21,246 bases of DNA from the NCBI GenBank assembly GCA_023375785.1, contig SZWC01025950.1:5718-26963 (forward strand). Direction: 5' to 3'. Shown in pieces: positions 1-9,600 of this stretch. The position numbers and the translations under genes were made by a program. Source of the stretch: Penium margaritaceum. Lineage: Eukaryota > Streptophyta > Zygnematophyceae > Desmidiales > Peniaceae. The notes beneath the pieces were generated by a model, which saw nothing but the letters and a program-made list of their open reading frames with translations, was not told where the DNA came from and ran no database searches. Within the stretch, counting starts at the first letter, position 1, and each line of letters begins with the position of its first letter.

Positions 1-762
1 AACTCCGAGCATGATCGCCCGGAGTGCCCACAGCTGTGTGCCCCCTGAGGTACCCAGGCGCGTGTAAATACGCATGGCGCGTCGCCAGTAATCCGCCGCA
101 GGCTCCGCTGGTCCCTGACGAAGCGAATGGAAAGCGCGGATGTGGGACGCACGCGTGGCGTGCGTCTCTGCGGCCAGTAGGGAGAGCGCCAGATCCCAGC
201 CTCCACGAGGATCAGCTCCGGTGCCTGTGCCAGCCTCGCCAAGGAAGGAGCGGAAGTCGACGACAGTCTCGCGTGGCATAGCGTAAAGAAGTCCTCGCAT
301 GGCCCGAGCAGCTGTCGACACCTGTGCTGGGTCTGTAGTCTGGTATGGGTTGTGGTAGTACGGCCAAACTCCCTCGGAGGTGGCCCACACCTGAAACAAG
401 ATCTCCCAGCAGTCAAAACCATCCTCCATGATGTACCGTGGGGGAGGTGCCTCAAAGTCCTTTGGGTGCCGCTCCGTGGGGAGAGCAGCCGCAAGCTGAG
501 GAGGGCGAGAGACAGGGAAGAAACCTGGAAGGGGATAGTCACTGGGATAGTCAGGTGACGGTCGCACCGTAGGCACTACAGGAGATCTGGTGCCCGTCTG
601 CAGCTGACGGAGGCGCTCCTGAAGGACCCGGATGTCATGATCCGGGGAGTCGTCTGTCATGCCTGGCATGAATGGCTCATCATCCAGGAGGTCTGAAGGT
701 GGTGGGTCAGGCCGAGCACATGTACCAGGTCCCTGAGCCGACTGCTGTGCAGAGAACGCGAG
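1..762 (-). pseudogene. gag: Gag (capsid) of element A, 5'-deleted, runs off the left edge
   Basis: The minus-strand frame is open from about 866 down to position 1 with no stop and leaves the window. From about 758 it matches element C Gag: a proline-rich segment with LLDDEPFMPG, then DSPDHDI (near 645), the LPTERHPKDFE-like stretch (about 480-440), DCWEILFQVWATSEGVWPYY (about 415-355), and the capsid core with YAMPRETVVDF and ETHATRASHIRAFHSL. Gag packages the element RNA into virus-like particles in the cytoplasm. Element C has in-frame stops after DHEI and after RLGTS; element A keeps sense codons at both places, so its capsid frame is the best preserved of the three. The native start is missing because about 470 bp were deleted next to the leader. 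The nearest in-frame ATG is at 660. Confidence 0.82.
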
Positions 763-840
763 TTTTGTTGTTGTTCCGCTCGCGGTCCTGCGCGAGCGTG
801 CAGCCGCCCAATGGCGGCTTCGCGGAGGCTGCGCGGAAGC

Positions 841-1440
841 TGCGCAGCAGCTTCCGCCTAGCTGCTACTTCAGCTGCGCAGGCAGCTGCAGCAGCAGCTG
901 CGTGGCTGCGTGCCCGGTGGTGGTAGCAGCAGCTGCACGCTGCCGCTGCTGCTGTTGCGCGCTGCAGCAGCAGCTCGCTGCCGCCGCCGCCCGCTGCTGC
1001 TGCTACGCTGCCGCGCTGCCACGTTGCCGCTGCTGCTGCGCTGCTACGCTGCTGCTGCTGTCGCTACTGCCGCCGCTGCCGTTGTTGCTTCTGCTGCTGC
1101 AGTTGCACTGCGGCTGCTGGTGCTGCTGCTGCCGTTGCGGCTGCTGTTGCCGCCGCCGCCGCTGCGGCTGCTGCGCTGCTGCTGCCGCCGCTGCTGCTGC
1201 CGCGGCTGCTGTCACGCTGCTGCTGTGGCTGTGGCTGCTGCGCTGCTGCTGCTACTCAGCTGCGGTGGTGGTGGGAGAAGGGAAGCTGGCACCGCCACCG
1301 CCACGCCTCTCTGCGTGGTGGTACGCGTCGCTGCCGCTGTCTCTGCAGCTGCGAACTCGCGTTGACGGCGGTCGACCGTCTCCAACGGGTCCCAGAAGGT
1401 CAGCTGCAGCGATGACTCTCACTGTTGCTGCTCTGCTGCG
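841..1440 (-). repeat. CAG/CTG-rich leader tract of element A
   Basis: On the plus strand this is dominated by CTG, CTGCCG and TGCTGC units; read in the sense of the element it is CAG/GCA-rich. It lies between PBS and gag, as in elements B (5152-5600) and C (12850-13300). Several frames on both strands stay open here only because the repeat lacks stop codons, giving poly-Ala, poly-Cys, poly-Leu or poly-Gln translations. I do not regard those as genes. The tract is imperfect, with no long pure run like the (AGC)12 of element C. Confidence 0.85.
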
Positions 1441-1475
1441 TCTCTGCTGCGCAGCTCGGTGAGATCTGTCTCACA

Positions 1476-1487
1476 GCTCTGATACCA
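1476..1487 (-). other. Primer-binding site of element A (initiator Met tRNA)
   Basis: The minus strand reads TGGTATCAGAGC directly after the LTR end. This is the complement of the 3' end of initiator methionine tRNA, the standard minus-strand primer of plant copia elements. It is a perfect 12-base match, identical to element C. Confidence 0.9.
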
Positions 1488-2129
1488 TGAGAAACTGCTA
1501 GGAAGCTTCCTAGCCTTGCTGTTGCTGACGTGGCAACACTGTCCAGTCAGCTGACGCACTAGCAAGCAGGCAGGTGCAAGAAACAGCAAGGATCAGGCTA
1601 GGGAGACGCGCAAATTCTCATAAGCTTCAATAGCTTAGTAAATGCAGAGAGAGATGACAACTGACAGGTCCAGGGCATAAATACCTGCCGCGGCGCACGG
1701 CGGGTGTCGCACGCGGCAGTCCAAGAACTGTCCTAAAACCGGCCCAAAACCAATGTTTTGGCCATAACTCTGCGCACACATGTCAGAATCCTATGTCGTC
1801 TAAACCTAGACGTGCAGAATCAAAAGACGCACGCAACGACTGGTCACATGCATGCATCCATCGACTGACAGCGAGTATATAATGCAAAAACATGCAAATG
1901 GGCCTCATGCCCAGTCCGCCGAAAGGCGCCTGCAAGACGTAGAAGGCACAGCAAAGAGTCCCGGTGACATCTGGGGCTCTGGAACAGTGGTCGGTCAGCT
2001 CCAGACGGGTAGTCCGCCGCCTGTCGTCGCGCCGGTGTCACCAGGGACGCCTGCCTCAGGGATCTGCACGAGTATGGACACGGCCGAGTGGTCACAGTAA
2101 ACTGTACAGGAACGGCACAAAGCACAACA
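1488..2129 (-). repeat. 5' LTR of element A
   Basis: This 642-bp LTR starts (minus strand) with TGTTGTGCTTTGTGCC at 2129 and ends TTTCTCA at 1488, next to the PBS. It shares with the LTRs of B and C the CATGCATG box (1847-1854), the hairpin with GGCC-AAAAC arms (about 1739-1765) and a TATA-like TATTTATG (1676-1683 on this strand). The tail before the PBS differs from the B and C tails, which suggests a separate subfamily. Confidence 0.92.
1676..1683 (-). promoter_or_regulatory. Candidate TATA box in LTR of element A
   Basis: TATTTATG lies 447 bp into the LTR on the minus strand, the same place as in the 3' LTRs of B (11162-11169) and C (20297-20304). The position, followed by about 190 bp to the LTR end, fits a U3 promoter with R and U5 downstream. 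It is assigned from sequence and position only. Confidence 0.45.
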
Positions 2130-2180
2130 TGTACATATGCATATATATACATATACATATGTATATATGCATACGTGCAT
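2130..2180. repeat. TA-rich alternating purine-pyrimidine tract
   Basis: This is a run of CATATG, TATATA and ATACATATGTAT units directly outside the LTR of element A. Alternating purine-pyrimidine DNA of this sort can form cruciform or Z-like structures and is a common insertion site. It contains the perfect palindrome ATACATATGTAT. Confidence 0.7.
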
Positions 2181-2924
2181 TGTTTGGTGACATTTCTGTA
2201 TTCTTGGCCCGACGACGGGATTTATGTTTAAGTAATCATAAGTGGCGGTGTGCACGTAACTGTACTTGTTCGTAGGTGTCGTCCGACATAGTTCGACCGA
2301 ACCTGATCACTAGGTAGTCGGCTCGTGTTCTCATGCGATGTATCATCGAGGTCCGATCCACATGAACAGCTTCACAAAACAAAACCATCTCTCGGGTGTT
2401 TATATTGAGATTTTTTTGTAACCCAACCCAATGCCAATAATTCACTCGGGAGCTGTTCATCTAGCCGTCTAAAATGTTCTTTCTTTTTCAGATCAGGTTA
2501 AAGCGTTCTTTTTTGTTTTGCGTCATCGACGATCAGACTTTTGTACGTACGCGTCCCTAAAAGACCTCGAACCTATGACTTCCAGGGTCGTGTTTGATAG
2601 TGAATCCACGAAACAGCGCAATGGACATACGAGCATGGGCAGCTTTCACTGTTCATGCTTGTACGTCCATCGCGGTATCTTCTTAGTTCTCACTAGGAAA
2701 GGCGAAGGAAGCTCTATACTTTAGTATGGTCAACGTTTCCTCCGCCTTTAGAGACGCCCTATGAGGTTATAAGATATATATAGAATGTCTAACCCCTCAC
2801 ATGTAAAAGTCGTCAGCAAGGACGCGAGCAAGTCCGGACGGTGGACACGGCGGACTTGGTGTCCGAAACGATGTACGGTACGTTTTTATTGAAACTGATT
2901 TTCAGCCAAGTGCGATACAAGATG

Positions 2925-2974
2925 TTATCGTTATCTTGCCCCCACTTTTCAAAGTGGGTGCAAGATGTCGATAA
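2925..2974. repeat. Near-perfect inverted repeat (foldback)
   Basis: The left arm 2925-2948 and the right arm 2951-2974 are 24 nt each, with three mismatches and a 2-nt spacer at 2949-2950. The core pairs ATCTTGCCCCCACTTT with AAAGTGGGTGCAAGAT. A weaker match continues outwards on both sides to about 2909 and 2990. It could be a small foldback or MITE remnant, or a hairpin RNA source; sequence alone does not decide. Confidence 0.75.
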
Positions 2975-3020
2975 TGTTTCATCCGTACTGGGCATTGTAG
3001 CCATAATTCCCCGAAGCACC

Positions 3021-3125
3021 AAAATGGGGGCGACCTGGCAATGCCTTTTCGGAATGGGGGCGACCTAGCCATTTTTCTCAGAATGGGGGCGTCTCACACA
3101 TGGTCGAGCGAGAATGGGGGCGACT
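3021..3125 (+). repeat. Four-copy AATGGGGGCG repeat at about 30-bp spacing
   Basis: AATGGGGGCG occurs at 3023, 3053, 3082 and 3113, with intervals of 30, 29 and 31 bp. Copies 1, 2 and 4 continue as AC; copy 3 continues as TC. The sequence between copies is not conserved. Each copy carries a run of five G. Confidence 0.8.
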
Positions 3126-4356
3126 CAGAAATTCACCCCTTGCCCTGTTGTTTCACAACACTGGTCGTCATGTTAAGCTCTTCAGACTCGTGAACCCGGC
3201 TTCAACCAGGGTCAAAATGCAATTGAAAGAAGAAATTCAACCATCGTCATACAAGAAGGTAGATAAATCAAATCATTCCCATAATTACGTCACATTTTTT
3301 ATTACATGAGGAAACATTCAAAATTCATTCAAATTTGTCAAAGATCCTGCTTTATTTTGTAGATTTCATAATACACTTGTGAAACTAGCATGTCCACAAC
3401 ACAAGAAAAAATCATTACATTTTTTGGTGAATTTTCATACATAATACTATACTATCAAGCGCATTCTTTCAATTTTTGGCTTTTTTTTCGCTTTTACATC
3501 CACACAAACTAGAAAACATCTAGCATATCTTGATGTAATTTAGGAAGAGCTTGCTCAAAACATGCAAAATGATTAAGAGCACACGTGGGCGAACAAAAAA
3601 AATAGATTGAACAAATGTGGGTGACAGTTTGGCAGTCCATTCACAACCAATTTTGGTTTCCATGGATGAAGTAAATTCTCATGGCAAACCTTCCATTATG
3701 TGCTCCATGTTGCAGGCAATTGTTTAGCTAGCTTTTGCTTGGTTACTATGTAACCCGATGCACGATTTGCGTGCAACACTTGCCTCTTGTTTACATTTTA
3801 TAGAAGAAGAATAATCTCGCCAAAATTGTGCTTCGACGCCGTGGTTTGGTAGAAAAATCTCACATTTCGGGTTGGTCTTTGATAAGGTACTGTCATTTCA
3901 TTCACTTTAACTTATCTCCTCATTCTATATGGTGAACTTTCTCCAGGGCGCCGCTCAAACTGCCAGCGAACAGTCAGCCTAATGAAAATCGCGGCTTCAG
4001 ACTCATTTTTTGGGTTACGTAGTAACCGAATAAAATCAGTTTGGTAGTGAAGAATCTGCGCTGGTATCAGAAAATCCGCTGCACAAAGACTTCCACGAGG
4101 GTAATTATATCTTCGGTTGGCGTTTCTGTCCACCTATAGCCCACTACGTATTTTCCAGCTATTTTTTTCAGCACTTGTCATATCCAGACGACAAGCTCTC
4201 TCTATGCGCTGCTCTTCTTGCGGAAGCGACTCCTAGTCCAACAAAAACGTGCGATTCGGACAAACTTCGCGTAGCAACCAGGGATTTTCGCGAAACAGAT
4301 ACCAGACATTCCATGCAAGCACGTGACTCGACGGACCACTTCTCCGCGGACAGGAG

Positions 4357-4999
4357 TGTTGTGATTTGTGACGTTTCTGTCGACCTGTATAGTTTACTGT
4401 GACCACTCAGCCGTGTCCATACTCGTGCAGATCCCTGATGCGGACCTTTGTGGTACCAGTGCGTCATCTGGTGGCAGACTACCAGCTTGGAGCTGACCGA
4501 CGACCGTTCCAGAGCTCTAGACGCTACCCGGGATCTCTTGCAGTTTTTCTACAGCACGTAGGAGTTTATCAGTGGACTGGTCGTGGGCCCGATTTGCATT
4601 TTTTGCATTGTGTGTCCACCGTTTGATGCCGAATGCATGCATGTGACCAGTTGTATCGTCCGGCTTTTGATTCTGCATGTCTAGGGTCAGACGGCGTAGC
4701 GTTCTGACATGACTGCGTAGAGTTACGGCCAAAACAGTGGTTTTGGGCCGGTTTCAGGACAGATCTTACACTGCCGCGTGCGACAGCCGCCGTGTGCCAT
4801 GGCAGGTACTTATGCCATGGACCTCTCATTTGTCATTTTGCTCTGCAAATGCTATTGAAGCATTGTAACACTTTGCCTTGTGTCTCCTAGGCAGACCCTT
4901 GCCGTTGTGTGCATGACTTGTGAATGTCATCACCGTCTGACAAGGCACTGATGCCTTGTCGACGGCTGTGTCACGAGGAAGCTTCCACGCATCATCTTA
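4357..4999 (+). repeat. 5' LTR of element B
   Basis: It begins TGTTGTGATTTGTGACG and ends ATCATCTTA (the usual end is TTCTCA), directly before the decayed PBS. It carries the CATGCATG box (4636-4643) and the GGCCAAAAC/GTTTTGGGCC hairpin (about 4728-4750). By eye it differs from its own 3' LTR at many sites (roughly one in five over the first 160 bp). It shares diagnostic bases with the LTR remnant at 11355-11661, such as CAGACCCTTGCCG. Confidence 0.92.
4807..4814 (+). promoter_or_regulatory. Decayed TATA-like box in 5' LTR of element B
   Basis: TACTTATG stands where element A and the 3' LTRs of B and C have TATTTATG. The element C 5' LTR also has a changed version, TATTCATG, at 12501-12508. 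The loss would weaken transcription if this is the true promoter. Confidence 0.35.
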
Positions 5000-5011
5000 T
5001 GGTATGGGAGC
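5000..5011 (+). other. Degraded primer-binding site of element B
   Basis: TGGTATGGGAGC directly follows the LTR, where elements A and C have TGGTATCAGAGC. Two adjacent changes (CA to GG) break pairing with initiator Met tRNA. About 130 bp after the PBS are conserved between B and C (AGTTCTCAC near the start, CGAAGACAACCG near the end), a possible packaging or leader signal. Confidence 0.8.
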
Positions 5012-5151
5012 GGTGAGCCAGTTCTCACCAAGTTGCGTAGCAGAGTCGCAGCAAAGCAACAGCAGTGAGATTCACCGCTGCAGCTGATCTTCACGGACCT
5101 ATCGAAGACAACCGACCGCCGTCGACGTTGCTCACCCTCACCACGTGAGAG

Positions 5152-5600
5152 TGCATCAGCAACAGCTGCTAGTGGCAACAGGCAAAAACTGCAGTAGGCT
5201 TAAGTCACCAGCAGTTGCCGACATTGGTACATGCAGCAATTGCAACATTGAGCAGCAGCAACAACAGTGCAGCAGAGCAGCAGCACAGCAACAGCGACAG
5301 TAGAAGTGGTGATAGCAGCTTGTGACGGCAGTAGCACATTAGCACCACAACAATAGTGGCAGCAGTAGTGGCGGTAGCAGCACAGCAGTAGCGGTAGCAG
5401 CAACGGCGGCAGTAGCGGTGGCAGTAGCGCGCGATAACGATAGCAGCGTGCAGCAACCGCATTGCGTAGCAGCAGCAGCAACAACGCGCAGTTGCTGCCA
5501 TATCTGCGCACATAGCCGCCAAGCGGCCACTCCGTACGCAGCCGCACGGCTGTTGCTGTAGTTGACAACAGAGCAATAACAGCAGCAAAGCGAAAGCTAC
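5152..5600 (+). repeat. CAG-rich leader tract of element B
   Basis: Imperfect CAG, GCA, CAA and GTAGCAG units fill the segment between the conserved post-PBS leader and the gag-proximal palindrome array. It is more eroded than the tract in element C. Open frames here on the minus strand (Cys/Leu-rich) are products of the repeat, not genes. Confidence 0.82.
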
Positions 5601-5692
5601 TGCGCAACTTCTACACAACTTCTAAGCGGCTGTTGCAGAGCGACCGCCCGCTCGCTCAGCAACTACGAGGGTTGAAAAAAACAGAGGGGAGC

Positions 5693-5761
5693 TGACATCA
5701 GCATTTTTCCTTGCTGCCATCATCAGGTCATGCTGATGTTAGCATCTTCCTGGTGATGTCA
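5693..5761 (+). promoter_or_regulatory. Phased TGACGTCA-like array upstream of gag, element B
   Basis: Four eight-base motifs related to TGACGTCA start at 5693 (TGACATCA), 5715 (TGCCATCA), 5734 (TGATGTTA) and 5754 (TGATGTCA), spaced 22, 19 and 20 bp. The spacing matches the array in element C exactly, though every motif here has one or more changes. TGACGTCA is the classical palindromic bZIP site; regulation of this element by it is inference. Confidence 0.55.
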
Positions 5762-5885
5762 ACACTTTCCTTCGTGAAATTTTTGGTCGAAGATTCAAAA
5801 GTTACCAGCATTTTAACTCCTAGAGAAACATTGACGTTTCTTCAATTCGACCACGTTGACATCTTGGCCCATAATGAGCGGCAAC

Positions 5886-7470
5886 ATGGCTCCGTCTGGT
5901 AATAAGGGAAAATGGGTACTAGATCCCTCTTCTTCCTCCTCAGGGGTCATGAGTCCACATTCGTAGGCTATTGAGAACCTACGGAGCCAGCATGATGAGA
6001 TGCGTTGCCTGCAGTAGGAGCAGACTGACGCTGTCCGTACACTCACCGAGCTTCTTCGGGGTCACTCCACAACCCCACGACAGACCTCTGAGGGAGCGGT
6101 AATGGTCGCATCCTCTACACATCAGTCAGCTCTAGCACCGGAGACGGGAGCTGGAGCCAACTCACCACCTCGTAATCCTTGGGACGAGGATCCAGATATG
6201 CCAGGCATGGAGGGCGACTCTCCCGAGCCCGAGATTCGTGTGCTTAAGGAGCATCTCCACTAGCTTCAGACGAGCTCTCGGCCCCCACACACATCTAGCT
6301 TTCCCAAGATTCGATTGTCGCCTGACCTCCACCCCAGCGACTTCCCTCTTCCCGGTGTCTTTCCCACCCCTCGTCCTTCCCAGCCTGTGGTTGTTCTCCC
6401 TACGGAGCGGCAACCCAAGGACTTTGAGACACCGGCCCCACAGTATGTCAGCAAGGACGGTTTTTTACTGCTAGGAGATCCTCTTCCAGGTTTGGGCTAC
6501 TTCAGAGGGCGTGTGGCTCTACTACCACAATCCGCATCAGACTACGGATCGAGCAAAGGTGCTGACAGCCGCTAGGGCGATGCGCAGACTTCTCTATGCC
6601 ATGCCGCGCGAGACCGCCGTCGACTTCTGCTCATTCCTTGGCGGGGCAGGTACAGGCACCTGCGCTGATCCACGCGGAGGCTTAGACCTGGCACTATCCC
6701 TGCTTGTTGCAGAGACGCACGCCACCCGCGCCGTGCACATTTGTGCCTTTCACTCCCTTCGTCAGGGGCCTGCTCAGCCTGTAGCCGACTATTGGCGACG
6801 CGCCATGTGCATCTACACGCGCCTTGGGACCTCAAGAGGTACACAGCTGTGGACACTCCTCACAATCATGCTCAGAGTTGGCCTTGAGCACACAGACATC
6901 TTCACGAGGTATAGCAACGCCATGCTCGAGCAGTTTTCGGCCTCACTACAGCTTCTTTTCTGGGCGCACCAGCTCTTCCTCCAGGTGACTTCCGCCCGTG
7001 AGGCAGCTGTGGCTCATCAGGAGACCTCCCTTGCTGCAACACTTGTTGCATCACCACTGACGCCCCTCCTGTAGAATCCTTCTCCATCCTCTGCCACATC
7101 CTCCTCCTCTTCCACCCCGATTACACCGACGCAGACACAGGGTGTCGCAGCAGTAGCACAAGAAAAGAAGGGGCGATGGAGGCGCGGATTGGGCCAGCAG
7201 CAGTCACAGCAGCAGCCATCATCGAACATTAGCAGTGGACGCTCTGTTCATTGCTACAACTACGGAGGCTCTCATCGCTACAACGAGTGCCAGCAGTTGC
7301 TTGACTGGGCGTGGGTTACTCGCGGGCTCCAGGCTACGCACGCACTATGGTCAACGTCAAGCAGCAAATCCTCTGGGCGCGTGGCGACCACGACCGCAAC
7401 ACTTCCCGCTTCACCACCGGTGACTAGCGGCAACCCAGACCCATGTGAACGCACCATCGTCGAGCTTTGA
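5886..7470 (+). pseudogene. gag: Gag of element B with zinc knuckle, frameshifted and stop-broken
   Basis: The ATG at 5886 opens a frame that matches element C Gag: a Ser-rich start, LRSQHDEM, then TLTELLR, and later LPTERQPKDFETP (about 6400-6437). In-frame stops lie at 5964, about 6015 and about 6258. An extra T in the run near 6462 shifts the frame; the capsid core then reads well from about 6500 (LYAMPRETAVDF, ETHATRAVHICAFHSL, RLGTSRGTQLWTL) to a TAG at 7072. The same frame continues past the TAG through a Ser/Thr/Gln-rich linker and basic stretch to a zinc knuckle at 7252-7290, where the second Cys is Tyr (TAC at 7261), then to a TGA at 7468. Gag forms the particle that packages element RNA. 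This copy should not make a full protein. Confidence 0.85.
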
Positions 7471-9600
7471 CACCTTCTGGCGCTTCGCTTTTAGGGAGGT
7501 GCGAGTGTGTTGTCACAACCAGGTGGTTCACAGACTGTCTGTTTGTGTGCTCTTGTAGCTCGGGATGACTCGTGTGGGTGGGCACAGTCCGCATGTGATG
7601 ACAATGGGCCTCACTGTACAGATTAGATTCATGAGTCTCACCTTCGTGCCCTTCGTCATTCCTTACCACCTGTTGCCCAGCGTCCGTCTGAGGCCGAGTG
7701 TTCCATCGCCCGTTATGAAGTGACGTCCTCCAGTCGTGATTTCGGTGGCACTTGGATCATCGATTCCGTTGCCACCCATCACATGACCTATCAAGGTAGT
7801 GATTTCCTTTTTCGCGACCCTGTTGCGTCTGTTCGTTCCATCCGCACAGGCTCAGGTTAATCCTTGCCAGTCTAGGGTGTTGGGGTCGTGTGTTTCGATG
7901 GTCCGTCTGGCACCCTGTATCTTTCCGAGGTGCTGTTTGTGCCTGACCTTGAGCTCACTTTGCTTTGTGTACGTGCTTGCACACGAATGGGACTCTCTGT
8001 GGAGCACACTACAAAGTCCACAACTGTGATTGCTATTGACACTCGTAGCGTTGTTCTTCATGCCTCTGTTGTGGATTACATGTACCATGTCTCTCCGACT
8101 TCTCCTCCTTGCTCCCCCTCCCCTTCCTCTTGTGTTTTTGTCATTGGTGTTCTGTCTCCTAAGCACCAGCGATTGCTTAGTCGTCGCTTTTGTCATGTAG
8201 ACTCCGACACTGTGTCGAAGCTCATTTGGACATAGCTCGCCCTCGATCTTGACGTGGCTTTTTTCGAGAAGCCACCCACCACCGACAGTCTCTTCTTCGC
8301 TCAAGGTAAGATGCATCATTGCACCTACCCTGACTCTTGTTCTCGCGCACTTTGCCCTCTTGAGTTAGTCCATTCTGACCTTCTTGATCCACTCCCTGTC
8401 GAGACTCTGTCCGATCGGGGTTGATATGTCCTCACCCTGATTGATGACTTCACCCGGATGCGGTGGGTCTACAGCTTGCGCCAGAAGAGTAACGTCGCTC
8501 TCGCGGTTTGCCTCTGGCTAGTGATGGCTGAGTGTCAGTCCCGCCACACGCTGCACACCTTCTGCTCGGATCGCGGCGGTGAGTTTCTTGGCCAGATGCA
8601 AAGCTTCTTCGCCAAGCACGAGATTTTTCACCAGGTCTCCGCTCCTACTACTCCTCAGCACAACGGTGTTTGTGAGCAATGGAACCGCACCATGGAGATG
8701 CCGTTCGCGCTATGCGGTCTGACGCGGTCTCCCGGAGTCTTCACTTTTGAAGGCTTTGCCTACATGACTTGGGTCGGGAACCGCCTCCCGCACGGTCCCC
8801 TTCCGGACCACGTCACTCCGTATGAGTTCTGGTTCAGCCACCGTGTTGTCCTGCGTCTCACTTGCGTCTGGGGATCCTTAGCTTCTGTGTGGTATACCGA
8901 GGACCAGCAGGGGTCCAAGGTCTCACTATGGGGTCGCTTGTGTGCCTTTGTCGGCATCTCCCTACCGTCGAAGGCCTGGCGCTTTTGGAATCCTACTCGT
9001 TGTCGCATTGTTGAGTCACATGACGCGCTCTTCTTTGAGTCCCTCAGCTACCGTGATCTGTCATCGATTACGTTGCTGTCCATCAAGCACGTTCCTATGT
9101 GTGAGGTTGCACAACAGATGGGGGAGTCTGCGCCTGCGAGCACCTCTCGCCAGGCTGATGTGTCCATTCAAGCGCCCTCCAATTCGCGGTCTCCGGCTCT
9201 TCATGACCCAGTGATCATTGCTGTCGGCCCAGAGAACTCTTCACCACCGCAGGCCTCTATCCGTGTCCCCTCGCACCCCACAGGTACCCATGATCCTGTA
9301 CTTGTGCGTACTCCTGTGACCATACCTATGTCCGCCGGCACTCCTGCCTCTGTGCGTGGCCCAGCCTCACCTGCTCCTACTATGACACCCAGTCCCGTGT
9401 CTCCCACACATGCATCTCCTCGTACGGCATCACCAGCTCCCTTGCCTCAGTCCTCCCTAGCTGCAATTGTGCCTGATCCTAAGCCTGAGGTGCGCCCCTC
9501 GAGCCCAGGTTACTCCCGTGAGCCTGGCCGTCGTCTACAACCATTGGACTCCGGAGCTCAGCGAGTGTGTGGTCCAGCACCCAGGTGCTCCACTCGCATC
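7471..9600 (+). pseudogene. pol: Protease and integrase of element B
   Basis: This stays in the frame of the upstream zinc knuckle. The aspartic protease motif reads WIIDSVATHHM at about 7753-7785, where the catalytic DSG is DSV (GTT at 7768). The pre-integrase region follows (HQRLLSRRFCHVDSD, about 8164). The integrase catalytic residues are visible as HSDLL (Asp at 8377), CSDRGGEF (Asp at 8569) and VCEQWNRT (Glu at 8674), with 34 residues between the last two. From 8458 the frame is open for 445 codons. Stops occur at 7492, 7624, 7858, 7873, 8233 and 8422; the last replaces a Trp kept in element C. After the catalytic core comes a Pro/Ser/Thr-rich stretch of about 160 residues (about 9065-9555) that element C has lost. 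Protease would cleave the polyprotein; integrase would join cDNA to the chromosome. Confidence 0.88.

Larger units (their letters stand above)
1..2129 (-). mobile_element. Element A: Ty1/copia LTR retrotransposon, cut by the left window edge
   Basis: Reading the minus strand from 2129 to 1 gives, in order, a complete 5' LTR, a perfect initiator-Met primer-binding site, a leader with a long CTG/CAG-rich tract, and the first part of gag. The LTR, leader and gag match elements B and C in this window by eye, so this is the same family in opposite orientation. The rest of gag, pol and the 3' LTR must lie left of position 1. Compared with element C, about 470 bp spanning the gag start and the region before it are missing at about 758-762. 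The five bases beyond the LTR are TGTAC (2130-2134), which would be the target duplication to look for at the missing end. Confidence 0.9.
2130..4356. other. Spacer between elements A and B, no gene recognised
   Basis: This 2.2-kb stretch is clearly richer in A and T than the elements, especially 3200-3900. I find no convincing protein: the longest frames (60-100 codons) have no recognisable motifs and are often matched by a frame on the other strand. It holds a TA-rich alternating tract (2130-2180), a near-perfect foldback (2925-2974), a four-copy G-run repeat (3021-3125) and two GGTTAC-N3-GTAACC palindromes (3741, 4013). It is most simply host intergenic DNA, possibly with old unrecognised repeats. 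Confidence 0.6.

Noticed and set aside
3021..3125. CRISPR-like array at the AATGGGGGCG repeats
   Set aside because: The repeat unit is only about 10 bp, there are four copies, the spacers are about 20 bp, and the context is eukaryotic retroelement DNA with no cas-like gene.
4352..4356. AGGAG as target-site duplication of element B
   Set aside because: Neither GGCGT after the 3' LTR nor CCCCC after the LTR remnant matches it.
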